In this document: positions 28,062 to 35,422 of the stretch, in pieces
Layout of the letters: the number at the start of each line of letters is the position of its first letter
Numbering within the stretch: position 1 is the first letter of the stretch
DNA from: Chitinophagaceae bacterium
Lineage (GTDB): Bacteria > Bacteroidota > Bacteroidia > Chitinophagales > Chitinophagaceae
Direction of reading: 5' to 3'
Assembly (NCBI GenBank): GCA_016722465.1
Contig: JADKJC010000001.1
Span: 868,001-932,000 of the forward strand
Length of the DNA stretch: 64,000 nucleotides
Position numbers and translations under genes: made by a program
The notes under the pieces: model-generated
What the model was told of the DNA's origin: nothing
What the model saw: the letters and a program-made list of their open reading frames with translations, nothing else
The model's database searches: none

Positions 28062-28908
28062 AGAAGATATATTACCAACTACAACGCTGGATGTAACAGC
28101 GCCTGCATGCCACGAAGAAGAATATGAAATGGTGTACCATAAACCATCCACTATGGTAGATGTAAGCATGCACTACTGCCCTGGTTGTGCCCACAGCTTA
28201 GTACATAAATTGATCATGGAAGTAGTGGAAGAAATGAACATTCAGGAAAAAACAATTGGCGTAGCGCCGGTTGGTTGTTCTGTTTTTGCGTATGATTATA
28301 TGGACATTGACATGCAGGAAGCAGCACATGGCCGTGCATGCGCCGTAGCAACAGGCATCAAAAGATTGATGCCTGACAAATATGTTTTCACTTACCAGGG
28401 CGATGGTGACCTGGCCGCCATTGGCATTGGAGAAACACTGCATGCCATCAACCGGGGTGAAAATATCCTGATCGTATTTATGAACAATGCCGTGTATGGA
28501 ATGACGAGCGGGCAAATGGCACCGACTACATTGCCCGGCATGCATACAACAACAAGTCCTGATGGAAGAGATGTGAGTTATTATGGCGCTCCCATCAAAG
28601 TAGCAGAACTGATGTCCAATTTACCTGGTGCCTTTTATGTTACAAGGCAAGCCGTGAACAGTGCCAATGCCGTAAGGAGAACAAAGAAAGCATTGCAGAA
28701 TGCTTTTAAGTATCAGCAACTGCACAAAGGCACTTGCCTGGTGGAGATCATTGGCAATTGTCCTTCCAACTGGAAGATGACGCCGGTGGAAGCATCGAGG
28801 TTCATTGATGAAGAAATGGTAAAAACATTTCCATTGGGTGATATCAAATTGCCCAATGCAGCAGCCATACAATCATTAACCAATTTAAGCAGTGATCATG
28901 AAAGATAA
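28051..28908 (+). CDS. korB: 2-oxoacid:ferredoxin oxidoreductase subunit beta (KorB)
   Basis: 285 residues. It binds TPP through YCPGCAHSLVHKL (about 32-44), GVAPVGCSVFAYDY, and GDGDLAAIGIGETLHAINRGEN followed by NNAVYGMTSGQMAPTT. These cysteines and the GDGD...N motif are the family's TPP/Mg and cluster ligands. It overlaps korA by 11 bases and korC by 11 bases, indicating translational coupling. The short N-terminal extension before the TPP domain is normal for this branch. Confidence 0.92.
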   Translation: MPTEEDILPTTTLDVTAPACHEEEYEMVYHKPSTMVDVSMHYCPGCAHSLVHKLIMEVVEEMNIQEKTIGVAPVGCSVFAYDYMDIDMQEAAHGRACAVATGIKRLMPDKYVFTYQGDGDLAAIGIGETLHAINRGENILIVFMNNAVYGMTSGQMAPTTLPGMHTTTSPDGRDVSYYGAPIKVAELMSNLPGAFYVTRQAVNSANAVRRTKKALQNAFKYQQLHKGTCLVEIIGNCPSNWKMTPVEASRFIDEEMVKTFPLGDIKLPNAAAIQSLTNLSSDHER

Positions 28909-29476
28909 TTATTCACTGGAAGAACTGATCGTTGCCGGCTTCGGCGGTCAAGGTGTATTGTCATTAGGAATGACGCTTGCCTATGCAGGTATGGTAGAAG
29001 AAAAAGAAATTTCCTGGATGCCATCTTATGGTCCTGAAATGCGTGGCGGTACTGCCAACTGTATTACCATTATTTCTGACAAAAAGATCAGTTCACCTAT
29101 TATATCATTGTTTGATTCTGCGATCGTATTGAATCAACCCTCCATGGATAAGTTTGGGCCCAGGGTAAAGCCGGGAGGTATCTTATTGTACGAATCCAGT
29201 AACATCTTCCTGCCAAGCCAGCGAACAGATATTGATATCATCGGTATCCCGGCAACAACCGCTGCATTGCAGATGAAGAATGCAAAGATCATGAACATGA
29301 TTATGCTGGGAGCTTATCTTGAACTGAAACCGGTAGTAAAAAATGAATCTATCCTGGAAGCGTTGAAAAAAGTATTGCCTGAAAAATACCATCACCTGCT
29401 TCCTGTAAACAAACTGGCGCTGGAAAAAGGGGAAGCCATGATCAGGGAAATAGTAGAAAAGGAAAAAGTGTTTTAA
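28898..29476 (+). CDS. korC: 2-oxoacid:ferredoxin oxidoreductase subunit gamma (KorC)
   Basis: 192 residues from the ATG at 28898. A GTG six bases upstream is possible but less likely. The gamma-subunit hallmark GFGGQGVLSLGMTLAYAG is at residues about 10-27, followed by SWMPSYGPEMRGGTANC, typical of the CoA-side domain III. It completes the korDABC enzyme. Only 10 bases separate it from a hydrogenase maturation protease gene on the same strand, suggesting that 2-oxoacid oxidation and hydrogenase maturation are co-expressed. Confidence 0.9.
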   Translation: MKDNYSLEELIVAGFGGQGVLSLGMTLAYAGMVEEKEISWMPSYGPEMRGGTANCITIISDKKISSPIISLFDSAIVLNQPSMDKFGPRVKPGGILLYESSNIFLPSQRTDIDIIGIPATTAALQMKNAKIMNMIMLGAYLELKPVVKNESILEALKKVLPEKYHHLLPVNKLALEKGEAMIREIVEKEKVF

Positions 29477-29486
29477 CAGCAGCAAT

Positions 29487-29939
29487 ATGAGCAGCCCAAT
29501 AAACATTCTGATCGTTGGCATTGGAAACACGCTAAGGGGCGATGATGGCATTGGTGCTTACATCTGTTCCTGCTTTGATCAATTGCATATCGATGGTGTA
29601 AAAACAATGCTCACCCAACAATTGCACACCGAAATGGTGGATGAATTGTTATGCTATGACCATATCGTATTTGCAGATGCTTCCATTACAGGCGAACCGG
29701 TTGATTTCTATCCACTCAAAAAAGAAGAAGTAGTTCCTGTATCCTCCTCTCACCATGTAAATGCAGTTTTACTGAATGCCTTGGCCAAACAATTGTATCA
29801 AAAAGATTTGCCCATCATGATCTGTTCTGTTAGTGGAGAAAATTTTGAAATGGGCGAAGGGCTTTCTGCAACTGCAAAAAAAAATGCAGACAATGCCATT
29901 GACATTATCTGCAATTGGATCAGGGGTAAGTGTCGTTAA
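29487..29939 (+). CDS. hoxW: [NiFe]-hydrogenase maturation endopeptidase
   Basis: 150 residues. LIVGIGNTLRGDDGIGAYIC at the N-terminus is the nickel-binding loop of HyaD/HybD/HoxW proteases. A further acidic residue (FADASITGEP) and a His (SSSHHVNA, about residue 90) supply the other ligands. Such proteases remove the C-terminal tail of the large subunit after Ni insertion. It is the last gene of the korDABC transcript and meets hoxH tail to tail, the two stop codons overlapping in TTAA. HoxH, immediately next to it, is the obvious substrate. Confidence 0.9.
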   Translation: MSSPINILIVGIGNTLRGDDGIGAYICSCFDQLHIDGVKTMLTQQLHTEMVDELLCYDHIVFADASITGEPVDFYPLKKEEVVPVSSSHHVNAVLLNALAKQLYQKDLPIMICSVSGENFEMGEGLSATAKKNADNAIDIICNWIRGKCR

Positions 29940-31366
29940 AATCTTTCCAGCCTTTTTATAACAGCGCCATTCCTGTCTTTTACTTCAACTACCATCGGCA
30001 TCTTTCCAATGGCATGTGTAGAGCATGACAAACAGGGATCATAACAACGGATGGTTGATTCCACCCTGTTCAGCATGCCTTCTTTAATATCAGCACCATG
30101 CACATATTGTTTGGCCACTTCCAGCACAGAGCGATTCATGCTGGGGTTGTTTTGCCCTGTGGCGATCAACAGGTTTACTTTCAGCAGTTTTCCTGTTTCA
30201 TCTGTTTTGTAATGATGGAACAAAGTACCCCTTGGGGCTTCAGAGCTGCCAATGCCCTCTTCGTAATTCCACCGCCCATGGTGTTGTATGTGTAAGGAAG
30301 TAACCTGCGGATCATTCAATATCCTTTCTGCATCTTCCACATCACTCAGTGCTTCAATCAACCGGGTGTAATGATAATAAAAAGCCCCATGCACCGGTTT
30401 GCCATCATTCAGTAATTTAAAAATTTCAAATTCTGCCTGCGCCAGTGGTGTTCTCATTTTAGTGGCAACATTTAATCTTGCCAATGGACCCACCCGGTAG
30501 AATCCTTTGTCAAAACCAAAAGGTTTATAATACGGATACTTTAAATAAGACCAGTTAACAGAACGCTCCGCAATAAAATCCAGGTATTGTTGTGGCGATG
30601 CCTGGTCCTGCAAAATATTTCCGTGCTCATCTATAAAACGGAGTTTACCATCATACAATTCATGTTCGCCATTGGGCCCAACCGTACCCAGGTACAATGT
30701 AGCCGAAGGGGCAAATGTCTGCACCATATCTTCATTGTCGTCCATAAATTTTTTGATGATACCAATACCGATCTGCACCGTTTCAATCGCTTCGGGTATC
30801 CATTCCAGCAAAGCTTTCCTATTGTCTTCCGTTAATGGATACGCCATACCGCCGGGAACAATGCCCATGATATGTATCTTTTTGCCGGTGATGCGTTCGC
30901 TCAGTTCCTGTCCAAATTTTCTCAATCGTATACCACGCAATGCGATATCAGGAAATTTTTCTGCAATACCGATGATGTTTCGTTTGGCAGGGTCACTGTC
31001 GTAGCCCAGTAAAAAATCAGGGGAAGATAAATGAAAGAAGGACAAAGCATGAGAAGAAAGATTTTGTCCAATGTGCATTAATCTCCTCAACAGGTTAGCG
31101 GTGTACGTAGGTTGAATACCCTGGATCATTTCGCAGGCTTTCACGCTCGCCAGTGTATGACTGGTAGGACAGATGCCGCAGATACGTGGTGTGATTGTTG
31201 GCATTTCTGTGTACATGCGTCCTTCACAAAATTTTTCAAATCCCCTGAATTCATTTACATGAAACAGCGCATCACTCACATTGCCCTTATCATCCAGTTC
31301 AATGGTAATATTGGCATGTCCTTCTATTCTTGTAACAGGAGAAATCATTATTTTTCGCTTATCCAT
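29936..31366 (-). CDS. hoxH: Bidirectional [NiFe]-hydrogenase large subunit
   Basis: 476 residues. It carries the NiFe(CN)2CO site. The N-terminal ligand motif is [10 protein letters not shown] (C63, C66, H70) and the C-terminal one is DPCLSCSTH (C445, C448, H451). After H451 a 25-residue tail follows, as expected for the propeptide removed by HoxW. The motif spelling and tail length fit group 3 (cytoplasmic NAD(P)-linked) enzymes, and with hoxEFUY upstream group 3d is the best call. It overlaps hoxY by 8 bases. No hypABCDEF genes for cofactor assembly are in this window, so they must lie elsewhere if the enzyme is active. Confidence 0.93.
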   Translation of the reverse strand: MDKRKIMISPVTRIEGHANITIELDDKGNVSDALFHVNEFRGFEKFCEGRMYTEMPTITPRICGICPTSHTLASVKACEMIQGIQPTYTANLLRRLMHIGQNLSSHALSFFHLSSPDFLLGYDSDPAKRNIIGIAEKFPDIALRGIRLRKFGQELSERITGKKIHIMGIVPGGMAYPLTEDNRKALLEWIPEAIETVQIGIGIIKKFMDDNEDMVQTFAPSATLYLGTVGPNGEHELYDGKLRFIDEHGNILQDQASPQQYLDFIAERSVNWSYLKYPYYKPFGFDKGFYRVGPLARLNVATKMRTPLAQAEFEIFKLLNDGKPVHGAFYYHYTRLIEALSDVEDAERILNDPQVTSLHIQHHGRWNYEEGIGSSEAPRGTLFHHYKTDETGKLLKVNLLIATGQNNPSMNRSVLEVAKQYVHGADIKEGMLNRVESTIRCYDPCLSCSTHAIGKMPMVVEVKDRNGAVIKRLERF

Positions 31367-31904
31367 ATTTTAGTTTTTTTACCTTACTTAAATCAGGAAG
31401 GCGGTCATTCAACAATTCAAACAAAACATAAAAGATCGTATCAGCATCTGGCGGGCAACCAGGGATCACAAAATCTACTGTTACCACTTCCTGCAGCGGC
31501 ACCACTTTATCATTCAGCTTTAATAAACAGGGATGATTAGGTAATTCTCCTTCCGCATCGTTGCTCACAGCATTTACATAAGCTGTATCGATCACTTCTT
31601 TCAAGGGGAAATAATTCCGCATGCCGGTTACATTGGTCATCACTGCGCAATCGCCGAATGCAATCAGTGTTTTAGCCTGTTTGCGTATGTGCAGTATTTC
31701 CCTGAAGTGTTCATCACTGGTAACAGAACCTTCCACCAGCGCAATGTCCACTTCAGGCATTTCTTTTCCATCCACGATCGGGCTTTTTACAATATCTGCC
31801 AGTTTCACCACATCCAGTATCCTTTCATCAATATCCAGTAACGACATGTGGCAACCTGAGCAACCTCCAAGCCATACTGTTGCTAATTTTTTCTTACTCA
31901 TCAT
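31359..31904 (-). CDS. hoxY: Bidirectional [NiFe]-hydrogenase small subunit
   Basis: 181 residues, the short small-subunit form with only the proximal cluster. Ligands are in WLGGCSGCHMSLLDID (about 11-26), FGDCAVMTNV (about 83-92) and IPGCPPDADT (about 148-157). It has no Tat signal, so the enzyme is cytoplasmic. It overlaps hoxH by 8 bases. A 306-base spacer holding dispersed repeats separates it from hoxU, splitting the hox genes into EFU and YH blocks. Confidence 0.92.
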   Translation of the reverse strand: MMSKKKLATVWLGGCSGCHMSLLDIDERILDVVKLADIVKSPIVDGKEMPEVDIALVEGSVTSDEHFREILHIRKQAKTLIAFGDCAVMTNVTGMRNYFPLKEVIDTAYVNAVSNDAEGELPNHPCLLKLNDKVVPLQEVVTVDFVIPGCPPDADTIFYVLFELLNDRLPDLSKVKKLKYG

Positions 31905-32210
31905 TCAATCATTTTATTTTATTCCACCCAGGAATTAATTATTGTAAACTCAATCTTAATGTTCGTTAACTTCTTAATGGCCTATTTTTTTGTTACCGGC
32001 TTTAAATCATTTTTCAACTTCATTGGCGTCGCACACTTGTACCGCATCAATTTTTCAGCTTTCCCATTTATTATTATAAACATACCGCTCCTACGGAGCT
32101 TAATAAATTTTATCCATTCTATTCTACCAATATATCGCCCCTACGGGGCTTAACCAAACAGCATTCATTCAATATCAATCTTACACCTCTCATTTTCAAT
32201 TATCAATTAA
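31905..32210. other. Repeat-filled spacer splitting hoxEFU from hoxYH
   Basis: 306 bases without a gene. It contains the dispersed repeat at 32025-32149 and AT-rich flanks. A separate promoter for hoxYH may lie here, but none was identified with confidence. Confidence 0.5.
32025..32149. repeat. Dispersed repeat C1 (GGCGTCGCAC core plus two small hairpins)
   Basis: The core GGCGTCGCACACTTGT (32025-32040) continues to GCATC. It recurs at 47923-47946 as GGCGTCGCACTCTTGT. Downstream are GCTCC-TAC-GGAGC (32087-32099) and GCCCC-TAC-GGGGC (32137-32149), each followed by a T-rich or TTAA stretch. Such CTACGG-loop hairpins recur widely in Bacteroidota intergenic DNA by my recollection. Confidence 0.55.
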
Positions 32211-32918
32211 CTATAGCTTCATCTTTCTTTTTTCCATCAGTTCATTGATAATGCCCGGTTTCTTTTCCAATTGCCCCTGCACAATTGCTTTGGGCCATAT
32301 GGCACCGGTAGGGCAGGCATGTAAACATTTACCGCAGGAGGTACAGGTGACCGATTCGCCCCATGCTGTATTAAAATCAGAAATGATACGCACCTGGTGG
32401 CCACGGTTCATCACATCCCAGTTATGGGCACCTTCCACTTCGTTGCACACCCTTACACAACGGGTACACATAATGCAGCGGTTATGATCCATTACGTACC
32501 AGGCATGCGAAGTATCCACTTCGCACTGTGGAAATAAATGCGGATAACGGATATGATCCATTCCAACCTTATAGCCAAGATTCTGCAATTCGCATTTACC
32601 ATTGGCAACACATACTGCACACACATGATTTCTTTCAGCGAATAATAATTCGGTGGTAATCCGCTGGTATTTTTTAATTCTCTCTGTGTTTGTTTTGATT
32701 ACCATGTTGGCAGCAACCTTTGTAGTGCAGGCAGACAATAATTTGTTTACACCCTCGATCTCAACCAAACACAAGCGGCAGGCACCAATGTCCAGCACTC
32801 CTTTCAGGTGGCACATAGTGAGTATATCGATTTCATTTTCCCTGCATACTTCCAATATGGTCTTGCCCGGATCTGTTTCCAGTTTTTTTTCGTCGATGAT
32901 GATGGGTATCTTATTCAT
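32211..32918 (-). CDS. hoxU: NAD-linked hydrogenase diaphorase subunit HoxU (NuoG N-terminal homologue)
   Basis: 235 residues. A [2Fe-2S] domain comes first (CHLKGVLDIGACRLC, about 36-50, with a later Cys in SACTT). Then follow the His/Cys-ligated and Cys-ligated clusters (HVCAVCVANGKC), CIMCTRCVRVC and CTSCGKCLHACP. It lacks the molybdopterin-like domain of full NuoG, so it is HoxU, wiring HoxF to HoxY. It is 78 bases downstream of hoxF. Confidence 0.9.
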   Translation of the reverse strand: MNKIPIIIDEKKLETDPGKTILEVCRENEIDILTMCHLKGVLDIGACRLCLVEIEGVNKLLSACTTKVAANMVIKTNTERIKKYQRITTELLFAERNHVCAVCVANGKCELQNLGYKVGMDHIRYPHLFPQCEVDTSHAWYVMDHNRCIMCTRCVRVCNEVEGAHNWDVMNRGHQVRIISDFNTAWGESVTCTSCGKCLHACPTGAIWPKAIVQGQLEKKPGIINELMEKRKMKL

Positions 32919-32996
32919 ACAATCTTTTTATTACACTAATGTTACGAATTACACGAATTAAAAAAGCCAGGCAGTATGTATCTTCAATTAGTGGAA

Positions 32997-34658
32997 TTAG
33001 TGCAATTCTCTTAATTCGTGATTCACGATCCGCTCTTCATACTCCTGCCTGAAATGCCGCAGCGTACTCAGCAATGGATTTGGCGCAGAGCCTCCTAATC
33101 CGCACAGGCTCGTTTCTTTCACATACACTGCCAACTCTTCTAACCTGTCAAGATCAATTTGCGTGGCCTTATTATCACATATCTTCTGCAACAGGTCATG
33201 CATCATTCTTGTACCAACACGGCAGGGCACACACTTACCACAACTTTCATCCATGCAAAACTCCATGAAGAAACGGGCCACATCTACCATGTCTGAACTT
33301 TTATCCATTACGATCAGCCCACCGGAGCCCATGATGGAGCCAAGGCTTACCAATGATTCATAATCCATCTTCACATCCAGGTGTTCTGCCGGTATACACC
33401 CGCCGGAAGGGCCACCTGTTTGTGCTGCTTTGAATTCTTCACCACCCTGTATACCACCACCGATATCATAAATGATCTCCCTGAGTGTAGTACCCATAGG
33501 CACTTCTATCAGTCCGGCATAGTTGATTTTTCCTGCCAGTGCAAATACCTTCGTACCCGAACTTTTTGGGGTGCCAATCTCACTATACCACTCTCCACCG
33601 TTATTGATGATGGGTGATATGGCTGCATAAGTTTCTACATTATTGATCAGCGTTGGTTTGCCCCACAAACCTGATTCGGCAGGGAATGGCGGCCTTGGTC
33701 TTGGCGTTCCCCGCTTGCCTTCAATGGAAGCAATCAAAGCTGTTTCTTCGCCACATACAAATGCACCGGCGCCAATTCTTACTTCCACATCAAAAGAAAA
33801 AGCAGTCCCCAAAATATTGTTGCCCAGCAATCCCATTTTTTTTGCCTGCTTGATGGCAAGCTCAAATCTTTTGATGGCCAATGGGTATTCACCACGGATA
33901 TAGGCATAGCCTTTATTGGCACCAATGGCATAACCTGCAATGGCCATTCCTTCCAGCACACGATGCGGATTTCCTTCCAGCACACTTCTGTCCATGAAAG
34001 CACCGGGGTCACCTTCATCGCCATTACAGATCACATACTTTTGTTCGTTCACATATTTATAAACCGTTTCCCATTTCAACCCTGTTGGGTATCCTGCACC
34101 GCCACGGCCACGGATGCGGCTTTGTTTTACTTCAGCAATCACTTCCTCGGGGCTCATTTCAAACAATGCTTTATCCAAGGCCTGGTAGCCATTGTGTACC
34201 AGGTAGTCTTCAATTCTTTCGGGATTGATGTGGCCACAATTCTTTAAAGCGATCTTTAATTGTTTTTTAAAGAATGGGTCTTCCTGTGCATTGATAAATG
34301 GTTTCTCTCTCGAATCTGCAAACAACAACAGGTCCTCAATTGGTTTCTTATCAATCAACTGGCTTTGCACAATAGCAGTAATATTGGAGCAGTCCACTTT
34401 TTGATAGATATTATACTCAGGCAAAAACTTCATCAGCGGCCCCTGGTTGCAGGGCCCCATGCAACCGGTTGGAATTACTTCCACTTCGTTTTCCAATCCC
34501 CTCGTGTTAATTTCTTCCTGCAGTTTTTTCATCACTTCTTCCGATCCTGATGAGATACAGCCTGCACCACAGCAAACACATATTTTATGTTTGTACTTAT
34601 TGGTTTCATCTTTTGTTTTTTCTGCGTAGATGATCGTTTTTAAATCTTGCCTGTTCAT
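32997..34658 (-). CDS. hoxF: NAD-linked hydrogenase diaphorase subunit HoxF (NuoF homologue)
   Basis: 553 residues. An N-terminal thioredoxin-like [2Fe-2S] domain has CVCCGAGC and GCMGPC. The FMN/NADH domain follows with [30 protein letters not shown] and [12 protein letters not shown]. The C-terminal [4Fe-4S] motif is [13 protein letters not shown] plus a distal Cys in TSLCGLGG. It oxidises or reduces NAD(P). It lacks the extra C-terminal ferredoxin domain of electron-bifurcating HydB, which argues for a plain bidirectional Hox diaphorase. Its start overlaps the hoxE stop in ATGA. Confidence 0.92.
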   Translation of the reverse strand: MNRQDLKTIIYAEKTKDETNKYKHKICVCCGAGCISSGSEEVMKKLQEEINTRGLENEVEVIPTGCMGPCNQGPLMKFLPEYNIYQKVDCSNITAIVQSQLIDKKPIEDLLLFADSREKPFINAQEDPFFKKQLKIALKNCGHINPERIEDYLVHNGYQALDKALFEMSPEEVIAEVKQSRIRGRGGAGYPTGLKWETVYKYVNEQKYVICNGDEGDPGAFMDRSVLEGNPHRVLEGMAIAGYAIGANKGYAYIRGEYPLAIKRFELAIKQAKKMGLLGNNILGTAFSFDVEVRIGAGAFVCGEETALIASIEGKRGTPRPRPPFPAESGLWGKPTLINNVETYAAISPIINNGGEWYSEIGTPKSSGTKVFALAGKINYAGLIEVPMGTTLREIIYDIGGGIQGGEEFKAAQTGGPSGGCIPAEHLDVKMDYESLVSLGSIMGSGGLIVMDKSSDMVDVARFFMEFCMDESCGKCVPCRVGTRMMHDLLQKICDNKATQIDLDRLEELAVYVKETSLCGLGGSAPNPLLSTLRHFRQEYEERIVNHELRELH

Positions 34659-35164
34659 ACTGTCTCCAATTTAGCGTTGATCTTTTTTACAATTTCTTCC
34701 GGCGTTGCTTTGGCCTGCACTTCATCATCCAGCACCACAGCCGGCGCCAGTCCGCAGGCACCGATGCATCGGGCCACCTGCACACCCAGTTTATTATCTG
34801 CAGAAACCTGCCCTGCTTTCAATCCTGTTTTTCTTTCTATTTCATTCAGGATGGCCTGTGCTCCTTTTACATAGCATGCTGTTCCGGTACAAACCAGGCA
34901 GGTATGTTCACCTTTTGATTTTAGTGAAAAGAAATGATAGAAGGTAACGGTAGAGTACACCCTGGAAGGCGGAAGGTGCAGTGACTGTGTAATATACGAG
35001 AGCACTTCTTTCGGTAAATAGCCATACGCATTTTGTGCCGTATGCAATATTTCGATCAGTGCATCAGCTTTGTAATTTTCTTTCTTCATCTTAGCCGCAA
35101 TCAGCTTTACCCGAGGGTCTGTTTTCGGCAGTTCTTTTTCCAGAACAGCAGTACCGCTTTTCAT
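34655..35164 (-). CDS. hoxE: NAD-linked hydrogenase diaphorase subunit HoxE (NuoE homologue)
   Basis: 169 residues from the ATG at 35164, which has AGGAG about 10 bases upstream and gives a length close to cyanobacterial HoxE. A longer frame begins at 35347, but its extra 61 residues look like non-coding. The thioredoxin-like [2Fe-2S] ligands are [10 protein letters not shown] and [11 protein letters not shown]. It is the first gene of hoxE-F-U. An inverted repeat TGTATC/GATACA at 35334-35357 lies upstream and may be regulatory. Confidence 0.88.
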   Translation of the reverse strand: MKSGTAVLEKELPKTDPRVKLIAAKMKKENYKADALIEILHTAQNAYGYLPKEVLSYITQSLHLPPSRVYSTVTFYHFFSLKSKGEHTCLVCTGTACYVKGAQAILNEIERKTGLKAGQVSADNKLGVQVARCIGACGLAPAVVLDDEVQAKATPEEIVKKINAKLETV

Positions 35165-35366
35165 AAATAGTTCTCCTGAATTTTTATGGGGTGATAAAAA
35201 AGGCCTGGCAACAACGGATAAGTACTGGCTTGGTATTTCATATGCCTTGTACTGTTTGAGAGAAGACGAAGCTACATCAGGTATGCAAAGGAGGGAATGA
35301 TTAATATCAGTAAAGCAGATGATAAAAGCAACCTGTATCATTTTCATTCCAGATACAATACAGTTG

Positions 35367-35399
35367 TAAAAAAAGCCCGGAAGCTGTTGCTTCCGGGCT
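35367..35399 (-). terminator. Rho-independent terminator of ppdK
   Basis: AGCCCGGAAGC (35374-35384) and GCTTCCGGGCT (35389-35399) form a perfect 11-bp stem with a four-base loop. On the minus strand it is followed by seven T (A at 35367-35373). It isolates ppdK from the hox operon. Confidence 0.9.
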
Positions 35400-35422
35400 C
35401 AAACCTGGTTTTAAGGATTTCA

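Noticed and set aside
32997..35164. Electron-bifurcating [FeFe] or HydABC-type hydrogenase
   Set aside because: The catalytic subunit is clearly NiFe ([10 protein letters not shown] and DPCLSCSTH) and HoxF lacks the C-terminal ferredoxin domain of HydB.
34655..35347. Longer HoxE starting at 35347
   Set aside because: The 61 extra residues do not resemble HoxE; the ATG at 35164 has AGGAG at good distance and gives the usual length.
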